Notes: generated by a model from the letters alone, not told the origin. A stretch of 64,000 bases of DNA from Hydractinia symbiolongicarpus (GCF_029227915.1 NC_079887.1:16119650-16183649), one strand, 5' to 3'; numbered from the stretch's first letter, positions 25,001 through 37,655 are shown. A program made the numbers and translations.

Positions 25001-28000
25001 AAAAGAATAAATAAAAGAATGAATAAAAAAATAAATAAAAGAATGAATAAAAGAATAAATAAAAGAATGAATAAAAAAATAAATAAAAGAATGAATAAAA
25101 GAATGAATAAAAGAATGAATAAAAGAATGAATAAAAGAATAAATAAAAGAATGAATAAAAGAATGAATAAAAGAATAAATAAAAGAATGAATAAAAGAAT
25201 AAATAAAAGAATGAATAAAAGAATAAATAAAAGAATGAATAAAGAATGAATAAAGAATGAATAAAAGAATGAATAAAAGAATAAATAAAAGAATGAATAA
25301 AAGAATAAATAAAAGAATGAATAAAAGAATAAATAAAAGAATGAATAAAAAAATGAATAAAAGAATAAATAAAAGAATGAATAAAAGAATAAATAAAAGA
25401 ATGAATAAAAGAATAAATAAAAGAATGAATAAAGAATGAATAAAAGAATGAATAAAAGAATGAATTAAAGAATAAATAAAAGAATGAATAAAAGAATAAA
25501 TAAAAGAATGAATAAAAGAATAAATAAAAGAATGAATAAAAAAATGAATAAAAGAATAAATAAAAGAATGAATAAAAGAATGAATAAAAGAATAAATAAA
25601 AGAATGAATAAAAGAATAAATAAAAGAATGAATAAAAGAATAAATAAAAGAATGAATAAAGAACGAATAAAAGAATGAATAAAAGAATGAATTAAAGAAT
25701 GAATAAAAGAATGAATAAAGGAATGAATAAAAGAATGAATAAAAGAATGAATAAAAGAATAAATAAAAGAATAAATAAAAGAATAAATAAAAGAATGAAT
25801 AAAAGAATGAATTAAAGAATAAATAAAAGAATGAATAAAAGAATGAATAAAAGAATGAATAAAAGAATGAATAAAAGAATAAATAAAAGAATGGATAAAA
25901 GAATAAATAAAAGAATGAATAAAAGAATGAATAAAAGAATGAATAAAAGAATGAATAAAAGAATTAATAAAAGAATAAATAAAAGAATGAATAAAAGAAT
26001 GAATAAAGAATGAATAAAAGAATGAATAAAAGAATGAATAAAAGAATAAATAAAAGAATGAATAAAAGAATAAATAAAAGAATGAATAAAAGAATGAATA
26101 AAAGAATGAATAAAAGAATGAATAAAAGAATAAATAAAAGAATGGATAAAAGAATAAATAAAAGAATGAATAAAAGAATGAATAAAAGAATAAATAAAAG
26201 AATGAATAAAAGAATGAATAAAAGAATAAATAAAAGAATGAATAAAAGAATAAATAAAAGAATGAATAAAAGAATAAATAAAAGAATGAATAAAGAATGA
26301 ATAAAAGAATGAATAAAAGAATGAATTAAAGAATGAATAAAAGAATGAATAAAGGAATGAATAAAAGAATGAATAAAAGAATGAATAAAAGAATAAATAA
26401 AAGAATAAATAAAAGAATAAATAAAAGAATGAATAAAAGAATGAATTAAAGAATAAATAAAAGAATGAATAAAAGAATGAATAAAAGAATGAATAAAAGA
26501 ATGAATAAAAGAATAAATAAAAGAATGGATAAAAGAATAAATAAAAGAATGAATAAAAGAATGAATAAAAGAATGAATAAAGGAATGAATAAAAGAATGA
26601 ATAAAAGAATGAATAAAAGAATAAATAAAAGAATAAATAAAAGAATAAATAAAAGAATGAATAAAAGAATGAATAAAAGAATAAATAAAAGAATAAATAA
26701 AAGAATGAATAAAAGAATAAATAAAAGAATGAATAAAAGAATAAATAAAGGAATGAATAAAAGAATAAATAAAAAAATGAATAAAAAAATAAATAAAAGA
26801 ATGAATAAAGAATAAATAAAAGAATGAATAAAAGAATGAATAAAGGAATGAATAAAAGAATGAATAAAAGAATGAATAAAAGAATAAATAAAAGAATAAA
26901 TAAAAGAATAAATAAAAGAATGAATAAAAGAATGAATAAAAGAATAAATAAAAGAATGAATAAAAGAATGAATAAAAGAATGAATAAAAGAATGAATAAA
27001 AGAATGAATAAAAGAATGAATAAAAGAATAAATAAAAGAATGAATAAAAGAATGAATTAAAGAATAAATAAAAGAATGAATAAAAGAATGAATAAAAGAA
27101 TGAATAAAAGAATGAATAAAAGAATAAATAAAAGAATGAATAAAAAAATAAATAAAAGAATGAATAAAAGAATAAATAAAAGAATGAATAAAAGAATAAA
27201 TAAAAGAATGAATAAAAGAATGAATAAAAGAATGAATAAAAGAATGAATAAAAGAATGAATGAATAATAAACGAATAAACAAACACGACGAACTCACTTT
27301 TATTGGGATGACATCCGTTTAAACCGGTTTGAAATATTTCAGTAGTCAGTAACACAATACCATAATACGCAAACGCCGAAGTAAACCTGAGAAAATGAAT
27401 TGAAGAACATCTGTAGGAAATTATATAACGTGATGTAGTCAAAGGTTGTTAAAAAACATGTTAAAAAATAATCAGACATTACATTGTAATTAAGCTGCTG
27501 ATAAAAATTATTTTAATAACTTTAATGTGACTCTTCTCAGTCGACAGGAGCGATCTTACTCATTTCCTGAATGTAGCAAATTTGTTTGCGTCCGAATCCT
27601 GGTATATTACATTTAAAGTCACGTAGTTAGGCGGTGGTGCCGTAATTAGGAACATAAAGCGTGCCAAAGTGTCATTTTAAGAAAAATATTTAAGGTGTTC
27701 ATTACCAGTTCCCTTGTACCTTACGAAGTAGAAAATTGATGATCGCGGAATTAACACGAATGACTAAAACTACTTATAAAAAAGAAATTGATAAACGTGA
27801 TTCAGCTGAAGTACTTACTATAAACATTAAAATATATTTATCTTTATTCTGAGAAAGGGTTCATTAACAACCAGTTTCTCTTGCTTTCTTCAAGACGTTT
27901 ACAATATCAGCTGCCCTGCAGCCTACCCTAATCACATTAAGTGAGTGAACCGTGTCAGGACGATACTAATTTTTTTTTCGTTAATCAAAGAAGAGCGAAA

Positions 28001-31000
28001 TACGCGTATTTGAGCTTTGTATTATGACTGCTAGAAAAAAATATTTTTTTAAACTTTAATTACAGGTTTTAAATTAACTAGTAACTTTTTATATTTAAGG
28101 ACCTGATACACTTGTATAATATTACTGAAATATACTTTATACTAGTATATAGTTGCAACTACTTGTCGCCCTTGTTTACCGTGATATGACAGTTGTTCTT
28201 TCAAATCTGATACATATGCACCCCTTATTTTCCAAAGCCATGATTAGCCCCAACACCAACCTTGACCCCAGGACTGGTTCTCTTTTTATAAACCCTGGGC
28301 TCGAGGTTGCACCAACACGCGAAGTGCACAATGAAAGGATACTCAGTGCGTTTTATCTGATCACGTGTGCACATTCTACCTCCGCATGCTAGGTTTAAAT
28401 CTGGAAGTTACATCAACATTCGATTTTATTTCTAGTGGACTTTTTCAAGAGCAGCAAACAGTTTATAACTATTAGAATCCGGAAAGAATAGCAAAATATT
28501 TCAGTTAAATTTTTTAAAGAATTATTTTGCACAGTATTATATACAGTGATATACGGCTGAATTTCATGCTACATTCTACCTCACTATAAATAGGACTATA
28601 TTTATACTGTTTTACGTGCACAATTGATACTTTCGTTTAAAATGCAGTCTGTGAAGCATTTAAAATAAAACTTTATAAATATTTATTTAAAAAAGGAATT
28701 AAAAAATCCCAATCAAAAAATAAGATTTTAGGACAAATAACACTTTTTTCAGACACACGCATAAAAAATGTAAAAGTATATATCATACAGCATAAAAATA
28801 TAGAAAAAAATCCAACGATTACTTTAAAAATATAAAAGCTGCAGGTCTACTATAGACCTGCAGCTTTTATATTTTTAAATCAAATTTATAGCTTAAAAAA
28901 TTTAAAGGCATAATCTATAAAATCTGCAAAAACAAAATCTATAGATATATGCATCAGTTCATGTTAATGGTGGCAAGTTTTGCTGCAAGTTTAAGCCAAA
29001 AACCTTGTGGTTTACTGGTTGTAACGTATCAGAAGGACTTTACCTTTAATCATTTACAAGTACGTCTTTTATATTTCCAGTTAGGATCTCCATTAAATTT
29101 GTCCTTCTTTTCAGTCACATGCGGGTAAAACAGACAAAAATCATTTGTCAACAACTATATAATGGGTCTATTCAAAAATGCGTACATACTATTAATAGTC
29201 AATCTTATACTCCATTGTATGCTTTGCTTTCGACTTACCCCTTTTCCGAGTTACAGATCACCCCTCCCCGAAAAATCAACTTAATGACTATTAATTATAA
29301 CACGTTACTTGAAAAAAGGACAATTGGTAACTATGGCAGGTTTAAGGTGTTAAAGTTGAAATAACCACGCACTTTTTGCAGAAAAGATACCTAAAAAACC
29401 GCACTAATTTTTTAAAGCGTATATAGATTTGTAGGGCCTTTGAAGACCCCCTTCCCCTTGTACACTTTGATACGCTACATGGACGTTTGTCATGGTGGGT
29501 GGGTGGCTTCGTGAGAACGCCAGGAGCAACTGTAGGATTTGTGCAGAAAAATCTTGGTTATCATATCAAAGCTGCAAACACAAATACGCACTTCTAGCTA
29601 CACACAAAGAATGAGAATTTCCAAGTGGACTCAGTGAGTAAGTGTGTAACTGTGTTGCAGTTTATATTTTATTAAATTTTTTTGTGTACATTTTCTGAAG
29701 TTTAGCCGAACGTCAATTGGACGTTTGGAAAAATGCGAGTGCTCTCTCTTTCCCAAATCCAAACTTACAGATTCTTTTTGCAGGACTTTACAGAACTTTA
29801 CATAAAGAAAAAAAAATTAAAATGCTGCAGCTACTTACATTACATAGACATATAGCTAGCTACCTCCAGGGTGTAGGCTTTTTAAGCAGTGTGCAAATGA
29901 TGAGTCCAGCATGGAAATTGATCTAGCTAGCTATCAACATTATCAACAAAGTGTTTTTCACAGCTATGTAATGCAAGAATGTATAAAGTTGTCATCATTA
30001 AAAGATTCTTCCAGATTACTGTCATCTTGGCATCAGTGTCAGTTACAATACTCACTCAAACCTTTCTATGTTTGCCGCCATGACAGTTTGATGTCACAAA
30101 CCTGGCTTTTAAGTACAGCTTCACAATTAATTTTTCTTAACTTTTCTTAGGTTCTATTCCTTTATTTTAAAGTTTGTGCTACTTCGAAGCTGTACTACGT
30201 AAGTAGTTTGTTTACACGAAATCAAGTAGCACAGCACGAAACGCAAGATTTCGCTCAGCAAAAAAACTTTTTATTCACGCCTGGCGGACTAAGAGCCGCC
30301 CCTTATGGGGCTGCAAATATTAATATAATTTCTTAAAATCTCTTACAATATAGCTATATGTTTAATTTCAACACCTGGCATGTGCGTCATAACCTCATAA
30401 TTTGCTGCATGGCTATAATCTATATTATAATACCCGTATACGGCTGTCTGTCTGTCTGTCACGCAAAATGGTAGCTTAGCTGCGCAAGTAGCGAGACGCA
30501 CGTGATGTGGTATTAAAAGGACGGGCGAACCCGTGGATTTTTCCACGGGCTAACGACTAGAATTTGAATAAAATCAAGCAAGTTTGATTTTAATAATATT
30601 GTTGGTGATCTGGTTTCGAATGCCTTTGGTTCGTGTGACAATAGATCTATTATCTGCTAGCGTTGTTGTGGCAACGATGTTATGAAATTAAATGAAATTA
30701 GAACGATATTATAATATTTTGGAATAAGGTATTGCAAGTTATTAAAATGTGCTTTGTATATATACAGTTGACTCTCGATAACTCGAACTTTCACGCGAGA
30801 CCTTAAAAAAAGTTCAACCTAGTTATCGAGAGTCAACTGTGTCGATATTTTGAATGAACTTACCAAATGATCCAAAGTAACGCAGTTGTCTTTCTCCATT
30901 CTTTTGTAAACAAATCGAAAATCCTTCCACGCTTAGTCTGAAAAGAACATAAGACAAAATCTAAACACTTTTCCGACATAGTCTAGAACGAAGCGAAATC

Positions 31001-34000
31001 ACCCACTCTTCCCCACGTCAGCTCAGTCGATAAAGGAAAGCGCTCGATTTGTGTCCAAAAGGTAGTCTGTTCGATCTTCACATAAGGCTGTTGTCCAGAT
31101 GGGAAAAAATTTAAGATTTCTATGGATCATTTGTGGTCCCTCCTGAAAAATTTAATAGGGTACATAGCACGAAATAAGTGAGGCTAACCACGTCAAATAT
31201 AAATCACCACCACTACTACAATGCTGATAAGAAGCTTGGGTATGCAAATCAACTTCAACCATCAACATTGTTTAAAAAAATAAAAATAACATACATTAAT
31301 TTCGCCGGTCACCAATACGCCTTTTGGCATGGGCACTTTATTACTCTTCGAAATTCTCTCCAGCAGGTCCAAAACCTTTCTATTTTTGCCAGTAGTCATC
31401 AAGAATCGAGGTGATTCAGGAAGCCACTAGAACATAAACAAAATTTATTATTTTTTGGAAATGCATAAAGAGGCCTTGTTTTGATGTGAAATTACAGCGT
31501 CTAAGTTTTCGATACTTGGATATAAATTTTTAAAAATGTTAAAGAATGTTGTGCAATTGCGCACTAATAAGATAATCGGTAATCGTGTTCTTCCGGGCAC
31601 ACAATGAAAAGCTGAAAACTGGTATATGATTTCAAAGAAACGCTGCAACCTATCCAGTTTAGCGCAGCTTAGAATTCAATCACTAGAGTACACCTTTAAT
31701 TTCGTGAAAAACAGTTTCCCTTTGATTATAGTATACTGCGCAAAAAATAAAAGTTAGAAAGAAGAAAAAACTTTGATAATGGTATACTGCGCAGAAAGCT
31801 TAATATAAAAGTTAGCAAGAGCAAAAAATCTGTCATAACAAGTAGCAGTTCAAGAAAAAAAAATACAGTTAAACCATACGCAGACCAAATTTTTTATTTC
31901 CCCAATTTTGAGATTGTTTTAATAATTTATTTTAACATTTGCTGCAACTTATGAAACCAAAATCATTTCCCTCATATAAAGTGAAAATACAAAGAAACAT
32001 CTTACAATCCCAGTCACCATAAACAACAGCATTGGTAGAGTGATGAGGATGAGATACCATCTCCAGTTCAAACTCGACATAGCACTAATGGCTATAGCAG
32101 CAGCGAAAACTGACCCAATGGCCCAAAAGAACTAAAAGAATGAAATGATGCAATTATTGTGGCTGTGAGTTGCGTATCTGGATGTGGACGGATTTTTATT
32201 CTGAAATTGGACTTCTTTTTAACGGTGCACATTGAAACTGTCTAGTTTCTTCACAGGCAGGACGGTCAATAAAAATTCTTTATCAACAATATTATACGCA
32301 ATCCGAACCAACATCCAAGCCACGTTACATAATTACCACACAGTTTGGCACTTAGTTTGACTTGAAAACATCTGTGACTTGAAAACATCTGTGTTTGAGT
32401 AATCGCTAAAACCCCCTTCAGCATAAAGCAGAAATCTTCAAAACTTCAGAAAGCAACAAATAAAACAAAATTTCATACCTCTAGGAAGACAATAGACCGT
32501 CCCCTTGATGATGAAGGTAGTAACTCAGTTACTATGGTAACACTAAATAAATTAAATACAGACATGTCAAACATGTTTTTTTATTAACGTGTAATTTAGT
32601 GTAATAAAACCTTTCCCAATAGCTTGATAGCAGAACAATTCGCTGGAAATATCCAAAAAAATTCACACCAGACCTGAATCTTATTAGACAATATTAGGAT
32701 CTAAAAGGTGATTTTAACATTTACAAACCTATTTCAAAGATGGCAAAGTAATCTCATTCTTTTGTCAACACAAAAGGTAAAAATTAAAATGATGAACCTA
32801 ATTTTAGCCATATAATAGTTTGTTACATAAAAGATATTTTTGAAGTAATAATACAAATAAACAAAAAAAAACACATACGCTTGGGGTACACCGCCAATCC
32901 CAAATCCAACGAGCAGTCGAAGTAGAAGAATCCAAACATATGAAGGTGCTTGTGAACTGAGAATGCCAAAAAATAAAACCAATGATACACTCAAATATAG
33001 AGCCTAAAAAGCGTATTATCGTTTATAAGCAATAAACTAAGGTCAGGTCAGTGAAAAACATCCTACTCTGCTATCACTGTAATTCTGCTTACTATTCACG
33101 TGGGTATTTGCTTATTCCAGTCACTATCATGTTTTCCCTTATCCCAACAACTTAAAAATTCAGGACTTGAAACTCAATTTAACGCATTTCACCATATATA
33201 CTTGTAGCGTGACATAGTGTTTATTTTACGTATGTTCTTTGGCTGTCATATATCCTTACACAAAAAAAAACTTTTAAAAAAAAGGTTTATGTAAACAAAT
33301 TTTACCAAAAATACACTTGAAATTGGGTATTATAAACACAAAAGATATATCATTGGTATACCTACCTTTTTTCGCCCAAACTTGTCACTGGCAAATCCCC
33401 ATGAATAAGAACCAATACCTTGACCCAAAAAGACCATCTGCAGGAAAAAATTTTTAGTAATGACTAGATCATTTTTACTATGACATGACATAAAACACGG
33501 CGTTTTTATATAGAATATCTGGACCATAATATGAAGGAGGGGTGGGTTATATAACAAAGCAACCAAAACAGACATACTGTTGTAATTAAAGCCTCTTTGA
33601 AAGTTGTCAAATTCCATTCGCACATCAAAACAGGAGATAAGATGGATAGTACCATCATCTCCATTGCATCTGCCATCTATGAAAAACAAAAAATGGTAAC
33701 AATACTAGTTTTGCACCTTGTATTTTCATATAGGGGAACAAGAAAACTTAAAATCATAATTGCTAGCTCAATAAGCTGAATATGTTCTGGCTTCTGCTGA
33801 ATAAAAGGTAAGGTCTTGGTTCAAACCCAGACCCTTTCAACTTATTTGCATACTTGTTATGGTACAGAAGGCTCATGATAGAAGTAGCACCACAAAAATT
33901 TATCACCCTGGTCGAGAGAACTTCCTTCAAGTTTGAATGACAATAGGATTTTCCAACCAAATATGCAACTTTTTACAACTTAATGCATTTCATAGGCTAA

Positions 34001-34190
34001 CACTCATACCGCACAAAACGCAGCAAGAATCTTCCTTTGTTAGGTTTATACATTATGCATATGCACATACGCATTTTTAAAGCATAAAAGTTTATTACCC
34101 ATGATAAGCCAGCTATCAGGATAACTTTGATTTGAAAAGAACCGAATCCAAAGTGTTCTATAGCATCGTCAAGTGTGTAACTTTCTTCAC
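22090..34190 (-). CDS. SVOP: SVOP-like (synaptic vesicle 2-related) major facilitator transporter, core exons
   Basis: Exons, in transcript order: 34190-34099, 33676-33578, 33437-33366, 33003-32879, 32542-32479, 32131-32006, 31426-31295, 30937-30864, 27386-27298, 24556-24470, 24285-24174, 23562-23481, 22813-22724, 22529-22416, 22155-22090. Phases all agree, and the last exon ends with TAA. Family marks: GLSW followed by MADAMEMM across the first intron (the conserved start of helix 1), [18 protein letters not shown] after helix 6, [13 protein letters not shown] in helix 7, [21 protein letters not shown], and [10 protein letters not shown] after helix 12. The large loop between helices 7 and 8 contains Cys residues and an NDT glycosylation site. 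SVOP is a synaptic-vesicle MFS protein related to SV2, with nucleotide binding reported and substrate unknown. With a first exon it gives 484 or 500 residues, against about 548 in vertebrates. Confidence 0.94.
22850..22925. repeat. Fragment related to the pogo-like short element
   Basis: GATAACTCGAACCT and CGATTACTCGAA recall the ends of the short element at 30765-30839. No complete inverted repeat is visible. It lies in an SVOP-like intron. Confidence 0.35.
23920..23985 (-). repeat. Helitron-like end, minus orientation
   Basis: Reverse complement of the terminal hairpin block seen at 30519-30560: TAGTCGTTAACTCGTGG followed by AAAAGTCAACGGGTTCGCC. It is one of three copies of this family in the window. 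Confidence 0.5.
24101..24170. repeat. Two-copy direct repeat next to an SVOP-like exon
   Basis: A unit of about 35 bp containing TGCACGTGACTGATTGCAAA occurs twice in tandem, ending four bases before the low-coordinate end of exon 24174-24285. On the transcript it is the first sequence of the following intron. Confidence 0.8.
24580..27270. repeat. 12-bp minisatellite filling an SVOP-like intron, with higher-order repeats
   Basis: From about 24580 the sequence is GAAT-type tetranucleotide repeat. From about 24780 to 27270 it is some 200 copies of AATAAAAGAATG, with G/A variation and rare units (GGAT, AATTAAAG, AAAGGAATG). Rare variants recur at fixed distance: ATGGAT at 25891 and 26525, and GAATGAATTAAAG at 25685 and 26319, both 634 bp apart, so blocks of over 200 bp were duplicated as units. 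Because 12 is a multiple of three, long MNKR and FFYSFFYS reading frames arise on both strands; they are not genes. The array lies between exons 27298-27386 and 24470-24556 of the SVOP-like gene and ends 27 bp from the donor of the first. Confidence 0.97.
28200..28400. repeat. CCCTGGG-containing repeat
   Basis: CCCAGGACTGGTTC and AACCCTGGGCTCGAGGTTG resemble the ends of the family with AACCTCGTTCCCAGGG seen at 62960 and 19443. It is located in the 3.5-kb intron of the SVOP-like gene. Confidence 0.35.
28823..28879. other. Perfect 27-bp palindrome with 3-nt loop
   Basis: Arm 28823-28849 and arm 28853-28879 are exact reverse complements (core AAAGCTGCAGGTCTA). It can form a long hairpin in the SVOP-like pre-mRNA, since it lies in an intron. 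No element around it explains it. Confidence 0.85.
30419..30560 (+). mobile_element. Short Helitron-like non-autonomous element
   Basis: It starts TCTATATTATAATACCC. It ends with a perfect 8-bp hairpin, CCCGTGGA and TCCACGGG around a short T-rich loop (30529-30549 region), followed by ACGACTAG. A 5' TC, a 3' hairpin and a terminal CTAG about ten bases further are the hallmarks of Helitron ends. Related copies lie at 23920-23985 and 37125-37235 in the other orientation. The expected A/T insertion site is only half satisfied: the left flank is A, and the right flank is A, not T. Confidence 0.55.
30765..30839. mobile_element. 75-bp pogo/Tigger-like MITE
   Basis: The left end CAGTTGACTCTCGATAACTC and the right end, its reverse complement with one small interruption, are nearly joined back to back. 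CAGT(T)GACTCTCGATAAC is typical of pogo-group Tc1/mariner termini. A TA precedes the left end, but the right flank is not TA. It lies in an SVOP-like intron, 25 bp from exon 30864-30937. Confidence 0.65.
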
Positions 34191-35014
34191 CTAAATAAAA
34201 TGAAGCAGAAATCATTAATACAAAATATTTTATGGTAACTAACAAACAGAGTTCTATGCAATTTTTCTTGTTTTGGCAGAATTAATTACTCAGCAAAAGC
34301 TCTTACACATGCTTACAAAGTCTAAGAAAAAACTTTTACCAAGCACAACAAGGTTAAACTATGGAATTTGCTCCTTAAAACAATTCTTTTTTTTAAACAC
34401 TTTTTAAAGCAAAGATCATCTCCAACACAACGAAAAACAGAAAATTATCCTTATCCTAAATAAACTCGCAATTTTTATCACATATATACAGTTATGTTTA
34501 ATAAAGCACAATAATCTGTTTGTTAATGCATGTCTGTCAATGTTGTGGTTCACCACAATTTTTCTCTATTTAATTGATTGATTGATGAAATGAATTGTAG
34601 TTTGTCATGAAATTTCAAACAAACTTTTAAGAAAAATTAAGCCCAAATGTTTCAATATAATTAATAAAATTCCTCTTGTAATTATATACCTACTGTATAT
34701 ATACCTACTATCTACTGTAAGTGGAAGTAAGAAAAATTGTTTGCGAAATAATGTTAAGTGGTAAGTGAGTTTAGGTGTGCAAAAAGAAACAAGAGCAAAG
34801 ACAGAAACTATCACGCATTCACGTACAAGAACAAAAAATTATAAATTTTCAAAAACTACAAAAAAGAACATAGGAATTAAAGCTTTTTAAATATAACTAT
34901 ATAAATATATAGATAAAGCCCCATTTCTGTAACAAAAAAATCTGAATATTGAATTTAATTATAAAAAAAAAAGTTGTTAACATAAAGTTGTCTAAACAAA
35001 AAATTATAAGCAAG

Positions 35015-36115
35015 AAGTGTAAATGTTGGTGTACATCAGGGTTCTGTACTTAGTCCTTTGTTGTTTGTTCTAGTCTTAGAAGCGCTGTCGATGGAGTTCA
35101 GAACAGATTGTCCATAGGAGTTATTGTATGCAGATGATTTGGTTCTCATAGCAGAGTCGATGGAAGAATTAGTTGAAAAGTTTGAGAAGTGGAAGAAAGG
35201 ACTAGAAGAGAAAGGGCTAAAGGTAAACACAGCAAAGTCTAAAGTCATGATTAGTAGCATTGCAGCCAAGTGTGACCTTGTAGTTGGAAAGTGGCCTTGT
35301 GGAGTTTGCAGGAAAGGGGTTGGTAGTAACTCAATTTTTTGTCAGACTTGCAAGCATTGGATACATAAGAAGTGCAGTAGTATTAGTGGAAGGTTAAGAG
35401 CTGACATTCAGTTTGTATGCAAGCGTTGCAAAGGTGAGATTATAGAGAATGAAGTATTTCCAGCTGTAATGATGTACAACAGTGGCTCCTTAGAGATAGT
35501 TGAGAACTTCTGTTACTTAGGTGATATGTTGGGCAGTGAAGGGGGTGTTGGAAGAAGTGTTACTTGCAGGATAGGTTCTGCTTGGAGAAAGTTCAGAGAG
35601 TTACTTCCTTTGATGACTAGCAGAGTCCTGTCAATTGAGGTAAAAGGTAGGTTGTATGAGGCCTGTGTAAGAAGTGTTACGTTGTACGGTAGTGAGACAT
35701 GGGCAGTGAAGCAGGAAGATCTTGGCCGTTTAGAAAGGAATGATATGAGAATGGTTATAGGTGGATGTGTAATGCCAGTCTGAGAGACAGAAAGAGTTCA
35801 GATGAGCTAAGAAGCAGGCTAAGTCTCCGTAGAATTAAAGATGTTATCCAGATAAGAAGATTGAATTGGCTGGGGCACTTGAAAAGAATGGAGGAGGATA
35901 ATCAGGTAAGGAAGTGTAGAGACTTGATAGTTCCTGGGGCAAAGCCCAGAGGCAGACCGAGAAAGAATTGGCAGGAGGTTATAAGGACAGACTTGATACA
36001 GAGGAAGTTGAGTTTAGATCTAACATAGATCAGATTGAAAGAGGGTCATTAATATACCCCGTCCAACCCATGCTAGCATGGAAAACCGACGTTAAGCCGA
36101 GAATGATGATGATGA
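35015..36115 (+). mobile_element. Non-LTR retrotransposon copy A, 5' truncated
   Basis: It starts inside the reverse transcriptase (VGVHQGSVLSPLLF). It continues with the catalytic motif YADDLVLIAES, a Cys/His finger (CGVC...CQTCKHWIHKKC...CKRC), the conserved FCYLGDMLG and YGSETWAVK segments, and after one frameshift at about 35760 the C-terminal LSLRRIKDVIQ ... RGRPRKNW. It ends with ACCGACGTTAAGCCGAGAATG and a short GATGAT tail. A stop interrupts the frame just before YADD. The family is common in invertebrate genomes; the exact clade is not assigned. If candidate first exon A or B is used, it lies in the first intron of the SVOP-like gene, antisense to it. Confidence 0.88.
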
Positions 36116-37124
36116 GAATTGATACCTTAAAGGAATTAAGGGTTTTTCCAAATTAAACAATTTTTTGTCAATTTTGCGAAAAATTAGTTCTTGCAAAAAC
36201 TTGCCATTATTGCTATTATAAACTCTTGAAAATTAACTCGAAATTTGGATTTCTTTCCTGTTTGAAACACACTTTTCTACTGATTTACATAGAACTATAT
36301 AAGATATCGCCATAATACAAGTGTGCTGATACAAGGAGAATTGGTTTAGGTAAAAAAACAGCCTAATAATTTTTACTTTATTTAAAAACAAAAGATAATA
36401 TAAATTTATTGTAAAGTAAGACTGAGAAGTGTGAAAAAAAAGTAATTGCAAAGGAAGTTTGCTAAACAAGAAATTTTTTACTTAGTTCGATGTATATTTA
36501 AATTAGTAACGCTGAAAGAAAACATAATTGACAAAGGAAGTATTTTAAACAAGGAATAACTAACGTCTTTGAATAAGTTAATTTTTTTTATTTATTAATA
36601 TCTTAGGTCTGTAATACTTAAAAATTAGATACAGTAAATTAGACATCAATAAGATCAAAGGAATTGACGTCAATTGCATTTTAAAAATGAGCTAAACCAT
36701 AGCAGTGCACTTGAAACTTAAGGCTAAATAACTTGAAATCGGATGGAAAAACCTGTCAGGTCACTGAACACCCTAATCGTTCACTGAAAAAAACACATAT
36801 ATAATCTTTATTAATTTGACCAGTGTTTTAAGCTCTGCACAGTAAGACAAATTTCTAAAGAAATATTTTTTCTCTATGAAAGAGTCATTCTTTAAAAATT
36901 CAAATTGTTTATCTTTTCTATTGTTCTTCTGTAAGATTTTTTCACAGGTCTAATAACTAGTATAATATTTAAATAGGTAAAAAAAAAATATTGAGAATAG
37001 GTTGTTAATAAAACTAAAAGCAAAAATACACATAAGAAAAATATTAATGGATTTGCTTGGACTTGCAGGGTAACAGAGTCTCTTGACTCTGATATCGGCT
37101 CAGCACCAATATAAATTAACTACT

Positions 37125-37235
37125 CAGTAACCTGTGGAAAAGTCTACTGGGTCGCCTGCCCTTTTTATGTTTTCGTAGCACTTATTGTTTTTTTGCAGAC
37201 AGGCAGGCACAGAATACGGCTATTATTAAAGAGAT
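37125..37235 (-). repeat. Diverged Helitron-like end
   Basis: CTGTGGAAAAGTCTACTGGG and nearby GACAGGCAGGCACAGAATACG correspond, in reverse complement, to the hairpin end and the TACGG(C)TGTCTGTC start of the element at 30419-30560. The copy is diverged and shortened. Confidence 0.4.
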
Positions 37236-37588
37236 TATTGTGAGTTTTTTTCTGAAAACTTATCCTATTTTTATTTTTGTTATAATTTTTTTGATGTTTA
37301 ATTTGCATAATATTTTCACACATCTTTTTAAAAAAACTATATCTTTATTCCCATTAACATCACATTAAATTTGAGTTAACGTTAAAAATCATATACATAA
37401 AACGAGAATACACATCTTTTTTAACTAATCCACACATAAACAAAATTTAACAAACAAACTTTTTTCTTTTCTTAACCAATTAACACATTTTACATTCATC
37501 CCAGTGAAAAACATGCACTACTTGTAAAATTACAAACAAATCCTACAGGAGATGATGGCATGCCGTGAATGCACATCAACACACCCTT

Positions 37589-37655
37589 GCCCACACAAAT
37601 ATTTTGTTTTTATGATACACAAATATTTTGTTTTTATGACACACAAATATTTTGT
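37589..37655. repeat. Three-copy tandem repeat, about 29 bp
   Basis: CACAAATATTTTGTTTTTATGA is repeated three times, the last copy shortened. Simple local duplication in AT-rich intronic or intergenic DNA. Confidence 0.85.

Noticed and set aside
24560-27270. CRISPR-like array because of regular repeats
   Set aside because: There are no unique spacers; it is a head-to-tail minisatellite in a eukaryotic intron.
25964-27442. Very long open frames (up to 492 codons, FFYSFFYS or FIHSFIYS repeats) and MNKR-repeat frames on the other strand
   Set aside because: They are translations of a 12-bp minisatellite whose period is a multiple of three, and one of them runs straight over a real exon of the SVOP-like gene and its splice sites.
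31015-31085. tRNA-like sequence (GTCAGCTCAGTCGATAAAGG ... GTTCGATC)
   Set aside because: Weak boxes and no stems; possibly an old SINE but not supportable.
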